Positions 36,265 to 45,686 of a stretch of DNA of 64,000 nucleotides are shown piece after piece. The DNA lies in contig NZ_JAAFZC010000001.1 of the NCBI RefSeq assembly GCF_010614805.1, positions 1,404,001 through 1,468,000 of the forward strand. Reading direction: 5' to 3'. Each line of letters begins with the position of its first letter. Position 1 is the stretch's first letter. The notes below the pieces were generated by a model. The model searched no databases and was not told where the DNA came from. It was given only the letters and a program-made list of their open reading frames with translations. Source of the stretch: Pseudooceanicola aestuarii (GTDB taxonomy: Bacteria; Pseudomonadota; Alphaproteobacteria; Rhodobacterales; Rhodobacteraceae). Made by a program: the position numbers and the translations under genes.

Positions 36265-37593
36265 TCACTCCACCGTGGTTTCCAACCCCTCCGGCTGGCC
36301 CACCACGACGAATTGCAGATCCTCCGCCCGCAGCCGATCGGCGGCGACACGGTTCACATCCTCCAGCGTGACGGCGTTGACCCGGTCGTTGCGGGTGTCG
36401 GCGTAATCTATGGGGAAGCCCTGTTCCTGCATCCCGACCAGGATGCTGGCGATCCGTTCATTGCCATCGAACCGCAGCGGGTAGGCGCCGGTGATGTACT
36501 TTTTGGCATTTGCCAGCTCTTCCTCCGTCACGCCCTCGGCGCTGATGCGGGCCCATTCGTCGCGCACGACCTGTATCGCCTCGGCCATACGGGAATTGGC
36601 GGAGGCCATCATGCCCTTCCACATCTCGGCCGAATCGCCGTCCGACAGCCAGGTGGAGACGCCATAGGTCAGGCCGCGTTTCTCCCGTACCTCCTGCATC
36701 ATCCGGCTTTCGAAGGAGCCGCCGCCCAGGATGGTGTTCAGCACGTAGGCAGCAAAGAAATCCGGGTCGGTCACGTCGATCCCCTCGTGGCCCCAGATCG
36801 CTTCGGATTGCGGGGTGTCGTAGGGGATGACGGTCACGCCGGGGGTCAGCGTCAGATCGGCGCGCGGTGGCAAAGGGGCGCCGCCCTCGGGCAGATCGCC
36901 CAGCAGGCTGTCGAGCAGGGTGCCCAGCTCCTCCGGAGTGATGTCGCCCACCGCGCCGATGGTCACGCGGTCGCGGACAAAAGCGTTGCGATGCGCGGTC
37001 ACGATATCGTCGCGCGTCAGGGCGGCGACGCTGTCCAGCGTGCCCTTGCGCGACGACCCGTAGGGATGATCGCCAAAGGCCAGCCGGTCGAACGTCTCGG
37101 AGGCGATATCGCCGGGATCCTTCTGATCGCCCCGGATGATCGACAGCACCTGTTGGCGCACCCGCTCCACCGCGTCATCGGGGAAGGAAGGGGCGACGAT
37201 GCTGCCCTTCAGCAGGTCCATCGCGGCGGCGCGGTTTTCGGTCAGGAATCGGGCATCGACGCTGAGCGTATCGTCATGGGCGCTGTAGTCGAAACTGGCG
37301 GCCAGGCTGTCGACCGCGCGGGCAAAGTCGCGGCTGTCCATCCCGGCGGTGCCTTCTTCCAGCAGGCCGGACATCAGGTAGGTGGCGCCGCGTTTGCCCG
37401 GCAGGTCCAGCGAGGTGCCACCAGCGAAATGCAGGCGTAGCGCCGTGAAGGGGATGGAGTGGTCCTCCACCAGCCAGGCGGTCAGCCCGCCGGGGCTGGT
37501 GACTTCCTGTATATCCACGTCGGCGCGGGCGGGCAGGGCGGCAAGAAAGACAAGCGCGGGCAGCGCCAGCAGGGTCAGGACGGTGCGGATCAT
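36265..37593 (-). CDS. M16 family peptidase-like protein, non-catalytic partner
   Basis: A 442-residue exported M16 protein with a signal peptide (MIRTVLTLLALPALVFLAALPARA). The place where active M16 peptidases have HxxEH reads GATYLMSGLLEEGT, so zinc ligands are missing. The conserved substrate-side motif REKRGLTYGVSTW is kept. It overlaps the active M16 gene by four bases. This pairing of one active and one inactive subunit, as in mitochondrial processing peptidase and other bacterial M16B pairs, suggests a periplasmic heterodimer that degrades short peptides. Confidence 0.88.
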   Translation of the reverse strand: MIRTVLTLLALPALVFLAALPARADVDIQEVTSPGGLTAWLVEDHSIPFTALRLHFAGGTSLDLPGKRGATYLMSGLLEEGTAGMDSRDFARAVDSLAASFDYSAHDDTLSVDARFLTENRAAAMDLLKGSIVAPSFPDDAVERVRQQVLSIIRGDQKDPGDIASETFDRLAFGDHPYGSSRKGTLDSVAALTRDDIVTAHRNAFVRDRVTIGAVGDITPEELGTLLDSLLGDLPEGGAPLPPRADLTLTPGVTVIPYDTPQSEAIWGHEGIDVTDPDFFAAYVLNTILGGGSFESRMMQEVREKRGLTYGVSTWLSDGDSAEMWKGMMASANSRMAEAIQVVRDEWARISAEGVTEEELANAKKYITGAYPLRFDGNERIASILVGMQEQGFPIDYADTRNDRVNAVTLEDVNRVAADRLRAEDLQFVVVGQPEGLETTVE

Positions 37594-38936
37594 TGGGGCG
37601 CCTCCTCTCCCGTCAGCCAGCCGGTGACGGAGCGTTGCGGTTGAAAGACGTCGCGGGCGGCGGCGATGATCTGATCCTCCGTCACATCCTGAAGAATCTG
37701 CGGCCAGTCCTGCACATCCTGCACGGTCAGCCCCTGAGACAGGGCAGAACCATAGAGCCGACCCAGACCGGCGACGTCATCGCGGGCATAGATCTGTTCG
37801 GCGCGCAGTTGCATTTTGATCCGGTCCAGATCCTCGGTCTTCACGCCCTCCTCGATGAACCGGGCCAGGGTGGCGTCCAGCGCATCTTCGGCTTCTTGCA
37901 GGGTGGTGTCACCGGCGGGGACGATGAACACACCAAAGGTCGTGTCGTCCAGGTTGGTGGATTGGTACCAGGCCGAGGTGTGCAGCGCGACCTGCCGCTC
38001 ATGCACCAGCTGTTCGGTCAGGTAGCCGGTCTGCCCGTCGCCCAGCAGCGCCGACAGCAGAACCAGCGCAGCCGCCTGTTCCTGCGCGCCCGGATCGCGT
38101 TCGGGGGCCAGGTAGGTCCGGGTGACATAGGGATCGGCCACGCGCGGATCGCTGTTGACCAGGCGCCGCGCGGCGGTTTGCGGCGGCTCCTGCGGGCGGG
38201 TCCGTTCGGGCAGATCGGGATTGGCGGGGATCGGGGCGTAATGGGTCTGAGCCAGGGCGCGGACCTCTTCGGGGGTGACGTCCCCGGCGACCACCAGGAT
38301 GGCGTTGTTGGGCGCATAATAGGTTTGGTAGTAATCCAGCGCGTCCTCCAGCCCCAGATCCTCCATCTCGTGACGCCAGCCGATCACAGGGATGCCGTAG
38401 GGATGGTTGAGGTATTGCGCCGCCGTCAGCTGTTCGCGGAACAGCGCGCCGGCGGAGTTTTCCACCCTCTGATTGCGCTCCTCGATGATGACTTCGCGCT
38501 CGGTGGCGATCTCCTCTTCACCGAGGCGCAGGTTGACCATGCGGTCGGCCTCCATCTCCATCACCAGGCCCAGGCGGTCGGCGGCGATGCGTTGGTGGTA
38601 GGCGGTGTAATCCTGCCCCGTAAAGGCGTTGTCGGTCCCGCCATTGGCGGCGACGGTGGCGGACAGCTCTCCGGGGGCGAGAGTATCGGTGCCCTTGAAC
38701 AGCAGGTGTTCCAGGAAATGCGCCACGCCCGATACGCCCGGTTTCTCATCCGCGGCACCGGCGCGGTACCAGACCATGTGCACGACGACGGGGGCGCGGT
38801 GATCTTCGACCACCACCACCTGCATGCCGTTGTCGAGGGTGAAATCAGTGACGAGGTCGGTCAGGTCCGCGTCGGGGGCCGCCTGCGCGGCCACCCCCCA
38901 GAGCATGACCATCCCGGCGGCAAAACTTCTCAGCAT
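37590..38936 (-). CDS. M16 family zinc metallopeptidase, catalytic subunit
   Basis: A 448-residue exported peptidase. Residues 1-20 are a signal peptide ending AQAA. The inverted zinc motif HFLEH is at residues 73-77, with the third ligand Glu in EREVIIEERNQR. The ATG at 38936 is set by the signal peptide and an upstream GGAAGGA. Translationally coupled to the inactive partner downstream. Confidence 0.92.
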   Translation of the reverse strand: MLRSFAAGMVMLWGVAAQAAPDADLTDLVTDFTLDNGMQVVVVEDHRAPVVVHMVWYRAGAADEKPGVSGVAHFLEHLLFKGTDTLAPGELSATVAANGGTDNAFTGQDYTAYHQRIAADRLGLVMEMEADRMVNLRLGEEEIATEREVIIEERNQRVENSAGALFREQLTAAQYLNHPYGIPVIGWRHEMEDLGLEDALDYYQTYYAPNNAILVVAGDVTPEEVRALAQTHYAPIPANPDLPERTRPQEPPQTAARRLVNSDPRVADPYVTRTYLAPERDPGAQEQAAALVLLSALLGDGQTGYLTEQLVHERQVALHTSAWYQSTNLDDTTFGVFIVPAGDTTLQEAEDALDATLARFIEEGVKTEDLDRIKMQLRAEQIYARDDVAGLGRLYGSALSQGLTVQDVQDWPQILQDVTEDQIIAAARDVFQPQRSVTGWLTGEEAPQ

Positions 38937-39081
38937 GAACGATCCTTCCCTTCCCTGATCGGGATCCGGCTCCCATGCGGAACCGGGGGCAGGATACGGG
39001 CCGGGCCGGGAACGGCAACCGGGACGCACGCGGTTGTGACGCCGCACCAGTCACGGCTGGGTGATCGGGCGAATGTCCGCC

Positions 39082-39112
39082 ACCCCGGCAGGAAGGGGCG
39101 AGAGGCCGGGGT
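39082..39112 (-). terminator. Hairpin after the 127-residue protein gene
   Basis: ACCCCGGC and GCCGGGGT form an eight-base stem with a 15-base loop just past the stop codon at 39119 in the minus direction. No T-tract follows. Confidence 0.35.
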
Positions 39113-39118
39113 CGTGGA

Positions 39119-39502
39119 TCAGTGGATCGACACGCCGGGCAGGGGCAGGCTGCCGCCGCCGCCCGTCTCGCCGTCATAGAACGGCGTCATCTGTGCCACG
39201 ATCACCGCGTTCTCGGCGGCGGCGCGGTCCATCAGGGCGCGTTCCTCGTCGGGGATGTCGTGCCCTTCGGCCAGCCGTTCGGCCAGGGTGCCGTAGCCGG
39301 TGACATCCAGCGGCGCGAGGTCGGCCTGCTTCAGGATGGCGACGGTTTCGCGCACCGCCTCGGCCTCGTCCACGCCGGTGGCATAGCAGACCAGCGCCGC
39401 GCCGGTGGCGCCTTCGGGCAGGCCGTCGCCGCCCTTGCGACCGACTTCCACCAGCAGGGTGTAGACCTGCTGTTTCGCCTTGGGCTTGTCGGGCTTTGTC
39501 AT
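39119..39502 (-). CDS. Small conserved-looking hypothetical protein
   Basis: A 127-residue soluble protein I do not recognise. It starts MTKPDKPKAKQQVYTLLVEVGRKG, continues with GATGAALVCYATGVDEAEAVRETVAILKQADL (a strand-helix pattern like a small alpha/beta domain; GAALVCYATG and VRETVAILKQADL are the clearest parts), and ends acidic with a glycine run. No signal or membrane segment. GC-rich third positions and an own hairpin downstream support a real gene. It lies between the M16 pair and a small membrane protein without overlap. Confidence 0.65.
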   Translation of the reverse strand: MTKPDKPKAKQQVYTLLVEVGRKGGDGLPEGATGAALVCYATGVDEAEAVRETVAILKQADLAPLDVTGYGTLAERLAEGHDIPDEERALMDRAAAENAVIVAQMTPFYDGETGGGGSLPLPGVSIH

Positions 39503-39551
39503 CGTCGTCTCCGTTGCGCTGTCGCGCCTCCCCTACATGGCGTGGCGGCCA

Positions 39552-39582
39552 AGCAAAAGCCCCGGCGCAATACGCCGGGGCT
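39552..39582 (-). terminator. Rho-independent terminator of the GlsB/YeaQ-like gene
   Basis: On the minus strand AGCCCCGGCG and CGCCGGGGCT form a perfect ten-base stem with loop TATTG, followed by TTTTGC. It lies 32 bases after the stop of the membrane-protein gene. Confidence 0.85.
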
Positions 39583-39613
39583 GGTGCTGTTGCGAAAATG
39601 CGCAGCGTCGGGG

Positions 39614-39865
39614 TCAGGCGCGGCGAATGGCGCGGTAGCCCCCGATCAGGATGCAGGCGCCGATGACGCCGATGATCAGCTGACCGATCCAGCCGCCAAG
39701 AGTGCTGCCCACCACGGTCAGCAGCAGGAAATTCAGCACCACGGCGCCGACAATCCCCAGGATGATGTTGGTCAGCAGCCCGTGGTCGGCCTTCATGATC
39801 TTTTCGGCGATCCAGCCCGCCAGGGCGCCCACGATGATCGCGGCAAGCCAGCCCAGTCCTTCCAT
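39614..39865 (-). CDS. GlsB/YeaQ/YmgE family small membrane protein
   Basis: An 83-residue protein with three membrane helices. The glycine-rich pattern (AAIIVGALAGWIAEKIMK, NIILGIVGAVVLNFLL, GWIGQLIIGVIGACILIGGYRAIRR) is that of the transglycosylase-associated / GlsB family, often induced by stress. The ATG at 39865 follows GGAAGGA; upstream residues in the same frame are unrelated. It has its own terminator. Confidence 0.9.
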   Translation of the reverse strand: MEGLGWLAAIIVGALAGWIAEKIMKADHGLLTNIILGIVGAVVLNFLLLTVVGSTLGGWIGQLIIGVIGACILIGGYRAIRRA

Positions 39866-39953
39866 TGGTCTTGTCCTTCCGTGCGAAATGCGATGTTGCA
39901 GGGCCAACGCCGGGGCCGGGACGGAGTTCCGCCCGCCTGTCCCGCTGCCATGC

Positions 39954-39980
39954 AAAAGGGGCGCGGATTGCCCGCGCCCC
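39954..39980 (-). terminator. Rho-independent terminator of dapD
   Basis: On the minus strand GGGGCGCGG and CCGCGCCCC form a nine-base stem with loop GCAAT, followed by TTTTGC. It lies 22 bases after the dapD stop. Confidence 0.85.
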
Positions 39981-40002
39981 CGTCATCGTCCTGTCCTGCG
40001 GA

Positions 40003-40827
40003 TCAGTCGCGCAGCAGTTCGTTCACGCCGGTCTTGGCGCGGGTCTTCTCGTCCACGCGCTTGACGATCACGGCACAGTAGAGATGCACGCCGTTCTTCG
40101 ACGGCATGGAGCCGGAAACCACCACGGAATAGGGCGGCACCTCGCCCATGAAGACCTCGCCGGTGTCGCGATCCACGATCTTGGTGGACTGGCCCAGATA
40201 GACCCCCATGCCCAGAACGGAGCCTTCGCGCACGATCACGCCTTCCACCACCTCGGAGCGCGCCCCGATAAAGCAGTTGTCTTCGATGATCGTGGGGCCC
40301 GCCTGCATGGGTTCCAGCACGCCGCCGATGCCCACACCGCCCGACAGATGCACGTTCTTGCCGATCTGCGCGCAGCTGCCGACGGTGGCCCAGGTGTCCA
40401 CCATGGTGCCGCTGTCCACATAGGCGCCCAGGTTGACGAAGGACGGCATCAGCACCACGCCCGGCGCGACATAGGCGGATTTGCGGACGATGCAGTTGGG
40501 CACGGCGCGGAACCCAGCGGCGCCCCATTCGGCCTCGCCCCAGCCGGCGAACTTGCTGTCCACCTTGTCCCACCAGCCGCCGCCCTGCGGGCCGCCGGAT
40601 TGCAGTTCCATGTCCTTGAGGCGGAAGCCCAGCAGAACGGCCTTTTTCGCCCATTGGTTGACGTGCCAGTCACCGTCGCGTTTCTCGGCCACGCGCAGGG
40701 CGCCGCCGTCCAGCGCGTTCAGCGTTTCCTCGATCGCGGCGCGGGTGTCACCGCCGGTGGCGGGGGTGATCGTGTCGCGCGCCTCCCAGGCGGCTTCGAT
40801 GGCGGTTTCCAGTTGCGCGATGTCCAT
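40003..40827 (-). CDS. dapD: 2,3,4,5-tetrahydropyridine-2,6-dicarboxylate N-succinyltransferase
   Basis: A 274-residue enzyme of lysine and diaminopimelate synthesis, the standard DapD length. The left-handed beta-helix of hexapeptide repeats runs from about [20 protein letters not shown] to [15 protein letters not shown], with the DapD-specific [36 protein letters not shown] (parts) and [16 protein letters not shown]. It succinylates tetrahydrodipicolinate using succinyl-CoA. ATG at 40827; divergent from the LOG gene across 137 bases. Confidence 0.96.
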   Translation of the reverse strand: MDIAQLETAIEAAWEARDTITPATGGDTRAAIEETLNALDGGALRVAEKRDGDWHVNQWAKKAVLLGFRLKDMELQSGGPQGGGWWDKVDSKFAGWGEAEWGAAGFRAVPNCIVRKSAYVAPGVVLMPSFVNLGAYVDSGTMVDTWATVGSCAQIGKNVHLSGGVGIGGVLEPMQAGPTIIEDNCFIGARSEVVEGVIVREGSVLGMGVYLGQSTKIVDRDTGEVFMGEVPPYSVVVSGSMPSKNGVHLYCAVIVKRVDEKTRAKTGVNELLRD

Positions 40828-40964
40828 GTCCCGTCTCCGTGATGAGGTGTCCCCGGCCCTATACTGGCCCCGGCCCCATACTGGCAATGCCCCGGCTGGC
40901 AAATCGGCGCCGGTTCCCCCGGCGCGCCGGGCGGGGTAGGAAGAGGGCAAAGAAGGATCGCATC

Positions 40965-41813
40965 ATGACCGACGACAGCCGCTCGCCTTTCCGCGACGCC
41001 CATTCCGACATCGACACCGCATCGCAGGTGCCCGACACGCCGCAGACCCGTGCCCCGGCCTATCGCCTGGCCTTTGCCGATGACGAATTCATCCAGCGCG
41101 ACGAGCTGCGGCCCGTCCGCTTGCAGCTGGAGCTGCTGAAGCCGCAGATGATCATGGACGAACGCAATATCGATTCGACCATCGTCCTGTTCGGCGGCGC
41201 CCGCATTCCCGCCCCCGCCCACCGCGACACCGCCCGCACCGAAACGCTGGCCGATCTGTCGCGCTTTTACGACGAGGCGCGGACCTTTGCCCGTCTGATG
41301 ACGGAAAAGAGCATGGAGAGCTACGGCCGTGAAAACGTCATCGTCACCGGCGGCGGCCCCGGCGTGATGGAGGCCGGCAACCGGGGCGCGGCGGATGCCG
41401 GTGGGGCCTCCATCGGGTTGAACATCGTGCTGCCGCATGAACAGGCGCCCAATGAATACGTGACGCCGGATCTGTGCTTCAACTTCCACTATTTCGCGAT
41501 CCGCAAGATGCATTTCCTGATGCGCGCCCGCGCGATCTGCGTCTTTCCCGGCGGTTTCGGCACCCTGGACGAGATGTTCGAGGCCCTGACCCTGATCCAG
41601 ACCGGCCGCATGGAAAAACTGCCCTTCCTCCTGTTCGGCGAAGACTTCTGGCGCCGGATCATCAACTGGGAGGCCCTGGCCGAGGCCGGTACCATCGCGG
41701 AGGAAGACCTGAAGCTGTTCCGCTTTGTCGAGACGGCCGAAGAAGCGATCGAGGCGATCGAAACCTGGGACGGCGCGGGGGAAAAACGCGCCCATGTGCC
41801 GGGGCGCACCTGA
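40965..41813 (+). CDS. LOG family protein (TIGR00730), cytokinin riboside phosphoribohydrolase-like
   Basis: A 282-residue member of the TIGR00730/LOG family. It has IVLFGGARIP, VIVTGGGPGVMEAGNRGA and the family signature CVFPGGFGTLDEMFE. LOG enzymes cut nucleoside 5'-monophosphates at the N-glycosidic bond. This is the long form, with about 65 residues before the Rossmann core. It starts at 40965 after GAAGGA and shares one base with the next gene (TGATG). Confidence 0.9.
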   Translation: MTDDSRSPFRDAHSDIDTASQVPDTPQTRAPAYRLAFADDEFIQRDELRPVRLQLELLKPQMIMDERNIDSTIVLFGGARIPAPAHRDTARTETLADLSRFYDEARTFARLMTEKSMESYGRENVIVTGGGPGVMEAGNRGAADAGGASIGLNIVLPHEQAPNEYVTPDLCFNFHYFAIRKMHFLMRARAICVFPGGFGTLDEMFEALTLIQTGRMEKLPFLLFGEDFWRRIINWEALAEAGTIAEEDLKLFRFVETAEEAIEAIETWDGAGEKRAHVPGRT

Positions 41814-43045
41814 TGTCGGCGCTGGCCCCGGCGGCCGGTGGGGCCGTCGCGGTGCTACGGGTCGGGGTGCTGTTCCTGGCCGGGCTGGGGGCGGCGGCGC
41901 AATTCGCGAAATTCTCCGTCCTGTTTCCGGCGTGGCAGGCCGCCTATCCGCACGCCGGGGCCTGGCTGGGGTTTCTGGTGACCCTGGTCAGCCTGACAGG
42001 TCTGGCCTTTGGTCTGGTCGCCGGGATGCTGGTGGCGCGGATCGGGTTCCGGCGGGTGCTGATCTGGGCGCTGCTGCTGGGCGCCGCGATTTCCACCGGG
42101 CAGGCGCTGTTGCTGCCGTTGCCCGCGATGATGGCCCTGCGCGCGGCGGAGGGGCTGTCGCACCTGGCGCTGGTCGTCGCGGCGCCGACGCTGATGGCGC
42201 AGATCAGCGATGACCGGATGCGGCCTTTGGCGATGACGCTGTGGGGCACGTTCTTCGGCACTGCCTTCGCGGCCTATGCGCTGGTCGGTCCGGGGTTGCT
42301 GGAACTGGGCGGCCTGGCGGCGGTGCAGGTCAGCCATGCGGGCTGGATGCTGGCTGTGGCGCTGTTGGTGGCCTGGGCGCTGCCCGCCGATCCCGCCCCC
42401 GCGCGCCTGCCGCCGGGGCGGGTGGCCCGGCCGGAGACGCCGATGACGCCAGGCCGCATCCTGCGCCGCCACGGGCAGGCCTATGGCTCTCCCCGGTTGA
42501 ACGCCGCCGCGCTGGGCTGGCTGTTCTACACCCTGACCTTCGTGTCGGTGATGACGGTGCTGCCACCGACCTTTCCCGAACCCGCCCGCGAGGGGCTGAG
42601 CACGATCATCCCGCTGGCTGGCATCATCACCTCCCTGACGCTGGGCGCGTTGTTGCTGCGGCGGGTGGCGGCGGTGCGGGTGACGCTGGCGGGGTTTGCC
42701 GTGTCGGGGGCGCTGGCGCTGCTGCTGGGCGCCTCGGGCGGGGCGGGCTGGGCCGCGCTGGCGCTGTTCGCCGCACTGGGCCTGGTGCAAAGCGGATCTT
42801 TCGCCCTGATCCCGCAGATCAACGAAAGCGCGTCCGACCGGGCGCTGGCCAATGGCGCGATGGCGCAGATGGGCAACCTGGGGAACCTGGTGGGCACGCC
42901 GATCCTGCTGGCCGCGACCGGGGTGCTGGATCTGGCGGGGATGGTGCTGTTTCTGGTGCTGGCCTATGGCGGCGGGCTTCTGGTGCATCTGCTGGCCGCC
43001 CGTGCCCGCGCCCGGCAGGCCGGGCCGCTGGCCGCGCCGGGCTGA
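41813..43045 (+). CDS. Major facilitator superfamily transporter
   Basis: A 410-residue membrane protein with 12 predicted helices in two bundles, an MFS-like loop GMLVARIGFRRVLIW between helices 2 and 3, and GNLGNLVGTPILL near the end. The substrate is unknown. It overlaps the LOG gene by one base, so a purine or nucleotide link is possible but speculative. It ends before a strong bidirectional hairpin. Confidence 0.85.
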   Translation: MSALAPAAGGAVAVLRVGVLFLAGLGAAAQFAKFSVLFPAWQAAYPHAGAWLGFLVTLVSLTGLAFGLVAGMLVARIGFRRVLIWALLLGAAISTGQALLLPLPAMMALRAAEGLSHLALVVAAPTLMAQISDDRMRPLAMTLWGTFFGTAFAAYALVGPGLLELGGLAAVQVSHAGWMLAVALLVAWALPADPAPARLPPGRVARPETPMTPGRILRRHGQAYGSPRLNAAALGWLFYTLTFVSVMTVLPPTFPEPAREGLSTIIPLAGIITSLTLGALLLRRVAAVRVTLAGFAVSGALALLLGASGGAGWAALALFAALGLVQSGSFALIPQINESASDRALANGAMAQMGNLGNLVGTPILLAATGVLDLAGMVLFLVLAYGGGLLVHLLAARARARQAGPLAAPG

Positions 43046-43069
43046 GGCCTCCACCGAATCGCAAACGCA

Positions 43070-43105
43070 ACGGGGCGGGTCCGCAGGCCCGCCCCGTCGT
43101 TTCGT
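43070..43105 (+). terminator. Bidirectional terminator between the MFS gene and gabD
   Basis: ACGGGGCGGG (43070-43079) pairs with CCCGCCCCGT (43088-43097) around an eight-base loop. CGTTTCG follows on the plus strand, and TGCGTTTGC on the minus strand, so it can serve both convergent genes. Confidence 0.75.
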
Positions 43106-43119
43106 CCCCGATGCGGCGG

Positions 43120-44598
43120 TCAGACCGTCATGCAGATGTACTTCATCTCCAGAAAATCCTCGATCCCGTGGTGGCTGCCCTCCCGGCCCAGGCCGGATTG
43201 CTTCACCCCGCCAAAGGGGGCCAGCTCGGTCGAGATGATGCCGGTGTTCACGCCGACGATGCCGTATTCCAGCGCCTCCGCCACTTTGTAGACCCGGCTG
43301 AGATCGCGGGCGTAGAAATAGGAGGCCAGCCCGAAGATCGTGTCATTCGCCATGGCGATCACGTCGTCCTCGTCCTCGAACTTGAACAGTGGCGCGAGGG
43401 GGCCGAACGTCTCTTCGGTGGCAAAGGCCATGTCGCGGGTCGCGCCGGTGACGATGGTGGGTTGCAGGAAGGCGCCCGACATCTCGTCATGTTCCCCGCC
43501 CAGGATGACCTCCGCACCCTTGGACTTGGCATCGGCGATGTGCTCCTGAACCTTGGCGATCGCCTCGGCGTTGATCAGCGGCCCCAGGTCAGTGCCGTCC
43601 TCCAGCCCGTCGCCGACCTTCATCCGGGCGACACGGTCCTTCAGCCTGGCCGCGAAGGCATCATAGACACCGGCCTGCACGTAGATCCGGTTGGCGCAGA
43701 CGCAGGTCTGGCCATTGTTGCGGAACTTGCAGATGATCGCCCCCTCGACCGCCGCGTCCAGATCGGCGTCGTCAAACACGATGAACGGCGCGTTGCCGCC
43801 CAGTTCCATCGAGCATTTCATCACCTGGTCGGCGGCCTGTTTCAGCAGCGTGCGCCCCACTTCGGTGGAGCCGGTGAACGTCAGCTTGCGGACCTTCGCG
43901 TTCTCGCAGAATTCCTTGCCCGCCTCCGACGCGCGGGAGGAGGTGACGATGCTGAACACCCCCTTGGGGATGCCGGCCCGTTCGGCCAGCACGCCCATGA
44001 CCAGCGCAGACAGCGGCGTTTCCTTGGCCGGGCGTCCGACAAAGGCACAGCCGGCGGCCAGCGCGGGGGCGGCCTTGCGGGTGATCATCGCGTTGGGGAA
44101 GTTCCACGGCGTGATGGAGGCGGCCACGCCGATCGGCTGTTTGATCACCGTGATCCGCTTGTCGCGCTGATGGCCGGGGATGGTCTCCCCGTAGACGCGC
44201 TTGGCCTCCTCGGCGAAGAACTCGATGAAGGAGGCGCCATAGGCGATCTCGCCCTTGGCCTCCGCCAGCGGCTTGCCCTGTTCGGCGGTCAGGATGCGGC
44301 CCAGATCGTCCTGGTTTTCCATCATCAGGTCGAACCAGCGGCGCAGGACCTGGGCGCGTTCCTTGCCGGTCCATTGCGCCCAGTCCTTCTGCGCCTTGTA
44401 GGCGGCGTCGATGGCGCGGGCGATCTGGTCGCGCGACAGGTCCGCCACCTGCGCGATGACGTCGCCGCGCGCCGGGTTGGTCACGTCGAAGGTGCCATTG
44501 TCGCCCTGCACCCATTCCCCGGCGAGGTAGGCGGCTTCGGCCAGCAGAGTGGGGTCATCGAGCAGGGATTTCAGATCGGTTTCACGTTGGTCGAGCAT
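43120..44598 (-). CDS. gabD: NAD(P)-dependent succinate-semialdehyde dehydrogenase
   Basis: A 492-residue aldehyde dehydrogenase of the GabD branch: TPWNFPNAMITRKAAPALAAG, FTGSTEVGRTLL, catalytic Glu in MELGGNAPFIVF, catalytic Cys in NNGQTCVCANR, and the C-terminal GGVKQSGLGREGS. It oxidises succinate semialdehyde to succinate in GABA breakdown. The cofactor-binding Lys of the usual KPA motif is Arg here (FVGRPAKETP). A clean GGGAGG precedes the ATG at 44598. No GABA transaminase is adjacent. Confidence 0.9.
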   Translation of the reverse strand: MLDQRETDLKSLLDDPTLLAEAAYLAGEWVQGDNGTFDVTNPARGDVIAQVADLSRDQIARAIDAAYKAQKDWAQWTGKERAQVLRRWFDLMMENQDDLGRILTAEQGKPLAEAKGEIAYGASFIEFFAEEAKRVYGETIPGHQRDKRITVIKQPIGVAASITPWNFPNAMITRKAAPALAAGCAFVGRPAKETPLSALVMGVLAERAGIPKGVFSIVTSSRASEAGKEFCENAKVRKLTFTGSTEVGRTLLKQAADQVMKCSMELGGNAPFIVFDDADLDAAVEGAIICKFRNNGQTCVCANRIYVQAGVYDAFAARLKDRVARMKVGDGLEDGTDLGPLINAEAIAKVQEHIADAKSKGAEVILGGEHDEMSGAFLQPTIVTGATRDMAFATEETFGPLAPLFKFEDEDDVIAMANDTIFGLASYFYARDLSRVYKVAEALEYGIVGVNTGIISTELAPFGGVKQSGLGREGSHHGIEDFLEMKYICMTV

Positions 44599-44681
44599 GT
44601 TATCCTCCCATGGTCGGGTTTTCGGACAGGAAGGCATCTCCCCCGCCGGATGTCCAGCAGGGGTGGCAAAACCGCGCCGGA

Positions 44682-45686
44682 TCACCCGAATTTCTGCGCC
44701 CAGCTGGGAAAGGGATCGTCCGGCAGTGCACGGGCGGCATGGACACCGCGCGCGATGGCGCGGGCGACGCAGACCGCTGCGGCATGGCCCAGGAACAGCG
44801 TGTCTCCGGGGCCGGCTACGGGGCGGTCGCCCGTCGCGGCGGCAAAGAGCAGATCACCGTCGAACGGGGTATGGGCGGGCACCAGCGCGCGGGCGATGCC
44901 GTCATGGGCGGCGGTGGCCAGCCGCGTGCATTGCGCCTGCGTCAGGTCGGCATCGGTGGCGATGATGCCGATGGTGGTGTTCTGGCCCTTGGCTGCCATC
45001 TTGGTCGCGGGCAGATGCGGATCGGGCCAGCGTTGCGCCACGCCGTGGCCGCCGAATTCGCCGTTCAGCTCGAACGGAGCGGCCCAGAAATGCGGGCCCT
45101 CCCCCACCGTGGCACTGCCGATGGCGTTCACCGCCATCAGGGCGGCGACGGTGTGGCCCGTTGGCAGCACGACAGAGGCGGTGCCGATCCCGCCCTTCAG
45201 CCCGGCGGTGCTGGCGCCGGTGCCGGCGCCGACGGTCCCGGTGTCCATCGGCCCGTCGGTCGCGGCCTCGAACGCGGCGCGACCCAGGGCGGGGTAGGGG
45301 CTTTCGTTCCAGCCCTTGTCGCCACCGCCCAGCAGATCGAACAGGATCGCCGTGGGCACGATCGGCACCCGCAGACCCGGCGCTCCGGCCTCGTGCCCGC
45401 GCCCGGCGGCGCGCAGGGCGGCCATCACGCCCCCGGCCGCGTCCAGCCCATAGGCCGAGCCACCCGACAACACCAGCGCGTCAACCTCCTGCACCGTCTT
45501 GTCGGGGGCCAGCAGGTCGGTTTCACGTGTGCCCGGCGCACCGCCCATCACATGAACCCCGGCGGTAAAGGGCCGGTCGGCGGTGACGACAGAGACGCCA
45601 CTGCGGATGGTCATGTCCTGGGCCTGCCCGACCTTCAGGCCGGGGACATCGGTGATCGCGTTCAGCGGGCCGGGGCGCAGAGTCAT
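44682..45686 (-). CDS. P1 family peptidase (DmpA/L-aminopeptidase-D-esterase type)
   Basis: A 334-residue self-processing Ntn-hydrolase-like peptidase. The opening NAITDVPGLKVG, LSGGSAYGLDAAGGVM and GTVGAGTGASTAGLKGGIGTASVVLP (seen as GTVGAGTGA and KGGIGTAS) carry the conserved residues; the precursor is normally cut just before the nucleophile in the GTxS region. Members remove N-terminal residues from peptides, amides or beta-peptides. The gene is divergent from creatinase across 262 bases (45687-45948), in which I see no clear operator. Confidence 0.88.
   Translation of the reverse strand: MTLRPGPLNAITDVPGLKVGQAQDMTIRSGVSVVTADRPFTAGVHVMGGAPGTRETDLLAPDKTVQEVDALVLSGGSAYGLDAAGGVMAALRAAGRGHEAGAPGLRVPIVPTAILFDLLGGGDKGWNESPYPALGRAAFEAATDGPMDTGTVGAGTGASTAGLKGGIGTASVVLPTGHTVAALMAVNAIGSATVGEGPHFWAAPFELNGEFGGHGVAQRWPDPHLPATKMAAKGQNTTIGIIATDADLTQAQCTRLATAAHDGIARALVPAHTPFDGDLLFAAATGDRPVAGPGDTLFLGHAAAVCVARAIARGVHAARALPDDPFPSWAQKFG

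Noticed and set aside
42241..45297. A plus-strand open frame of over 1000 codons.
   Set aside because: It overlaps the MFS gene out of frame and runs antisense to gabD and the P1 peptidase; the composition is not protein-like.
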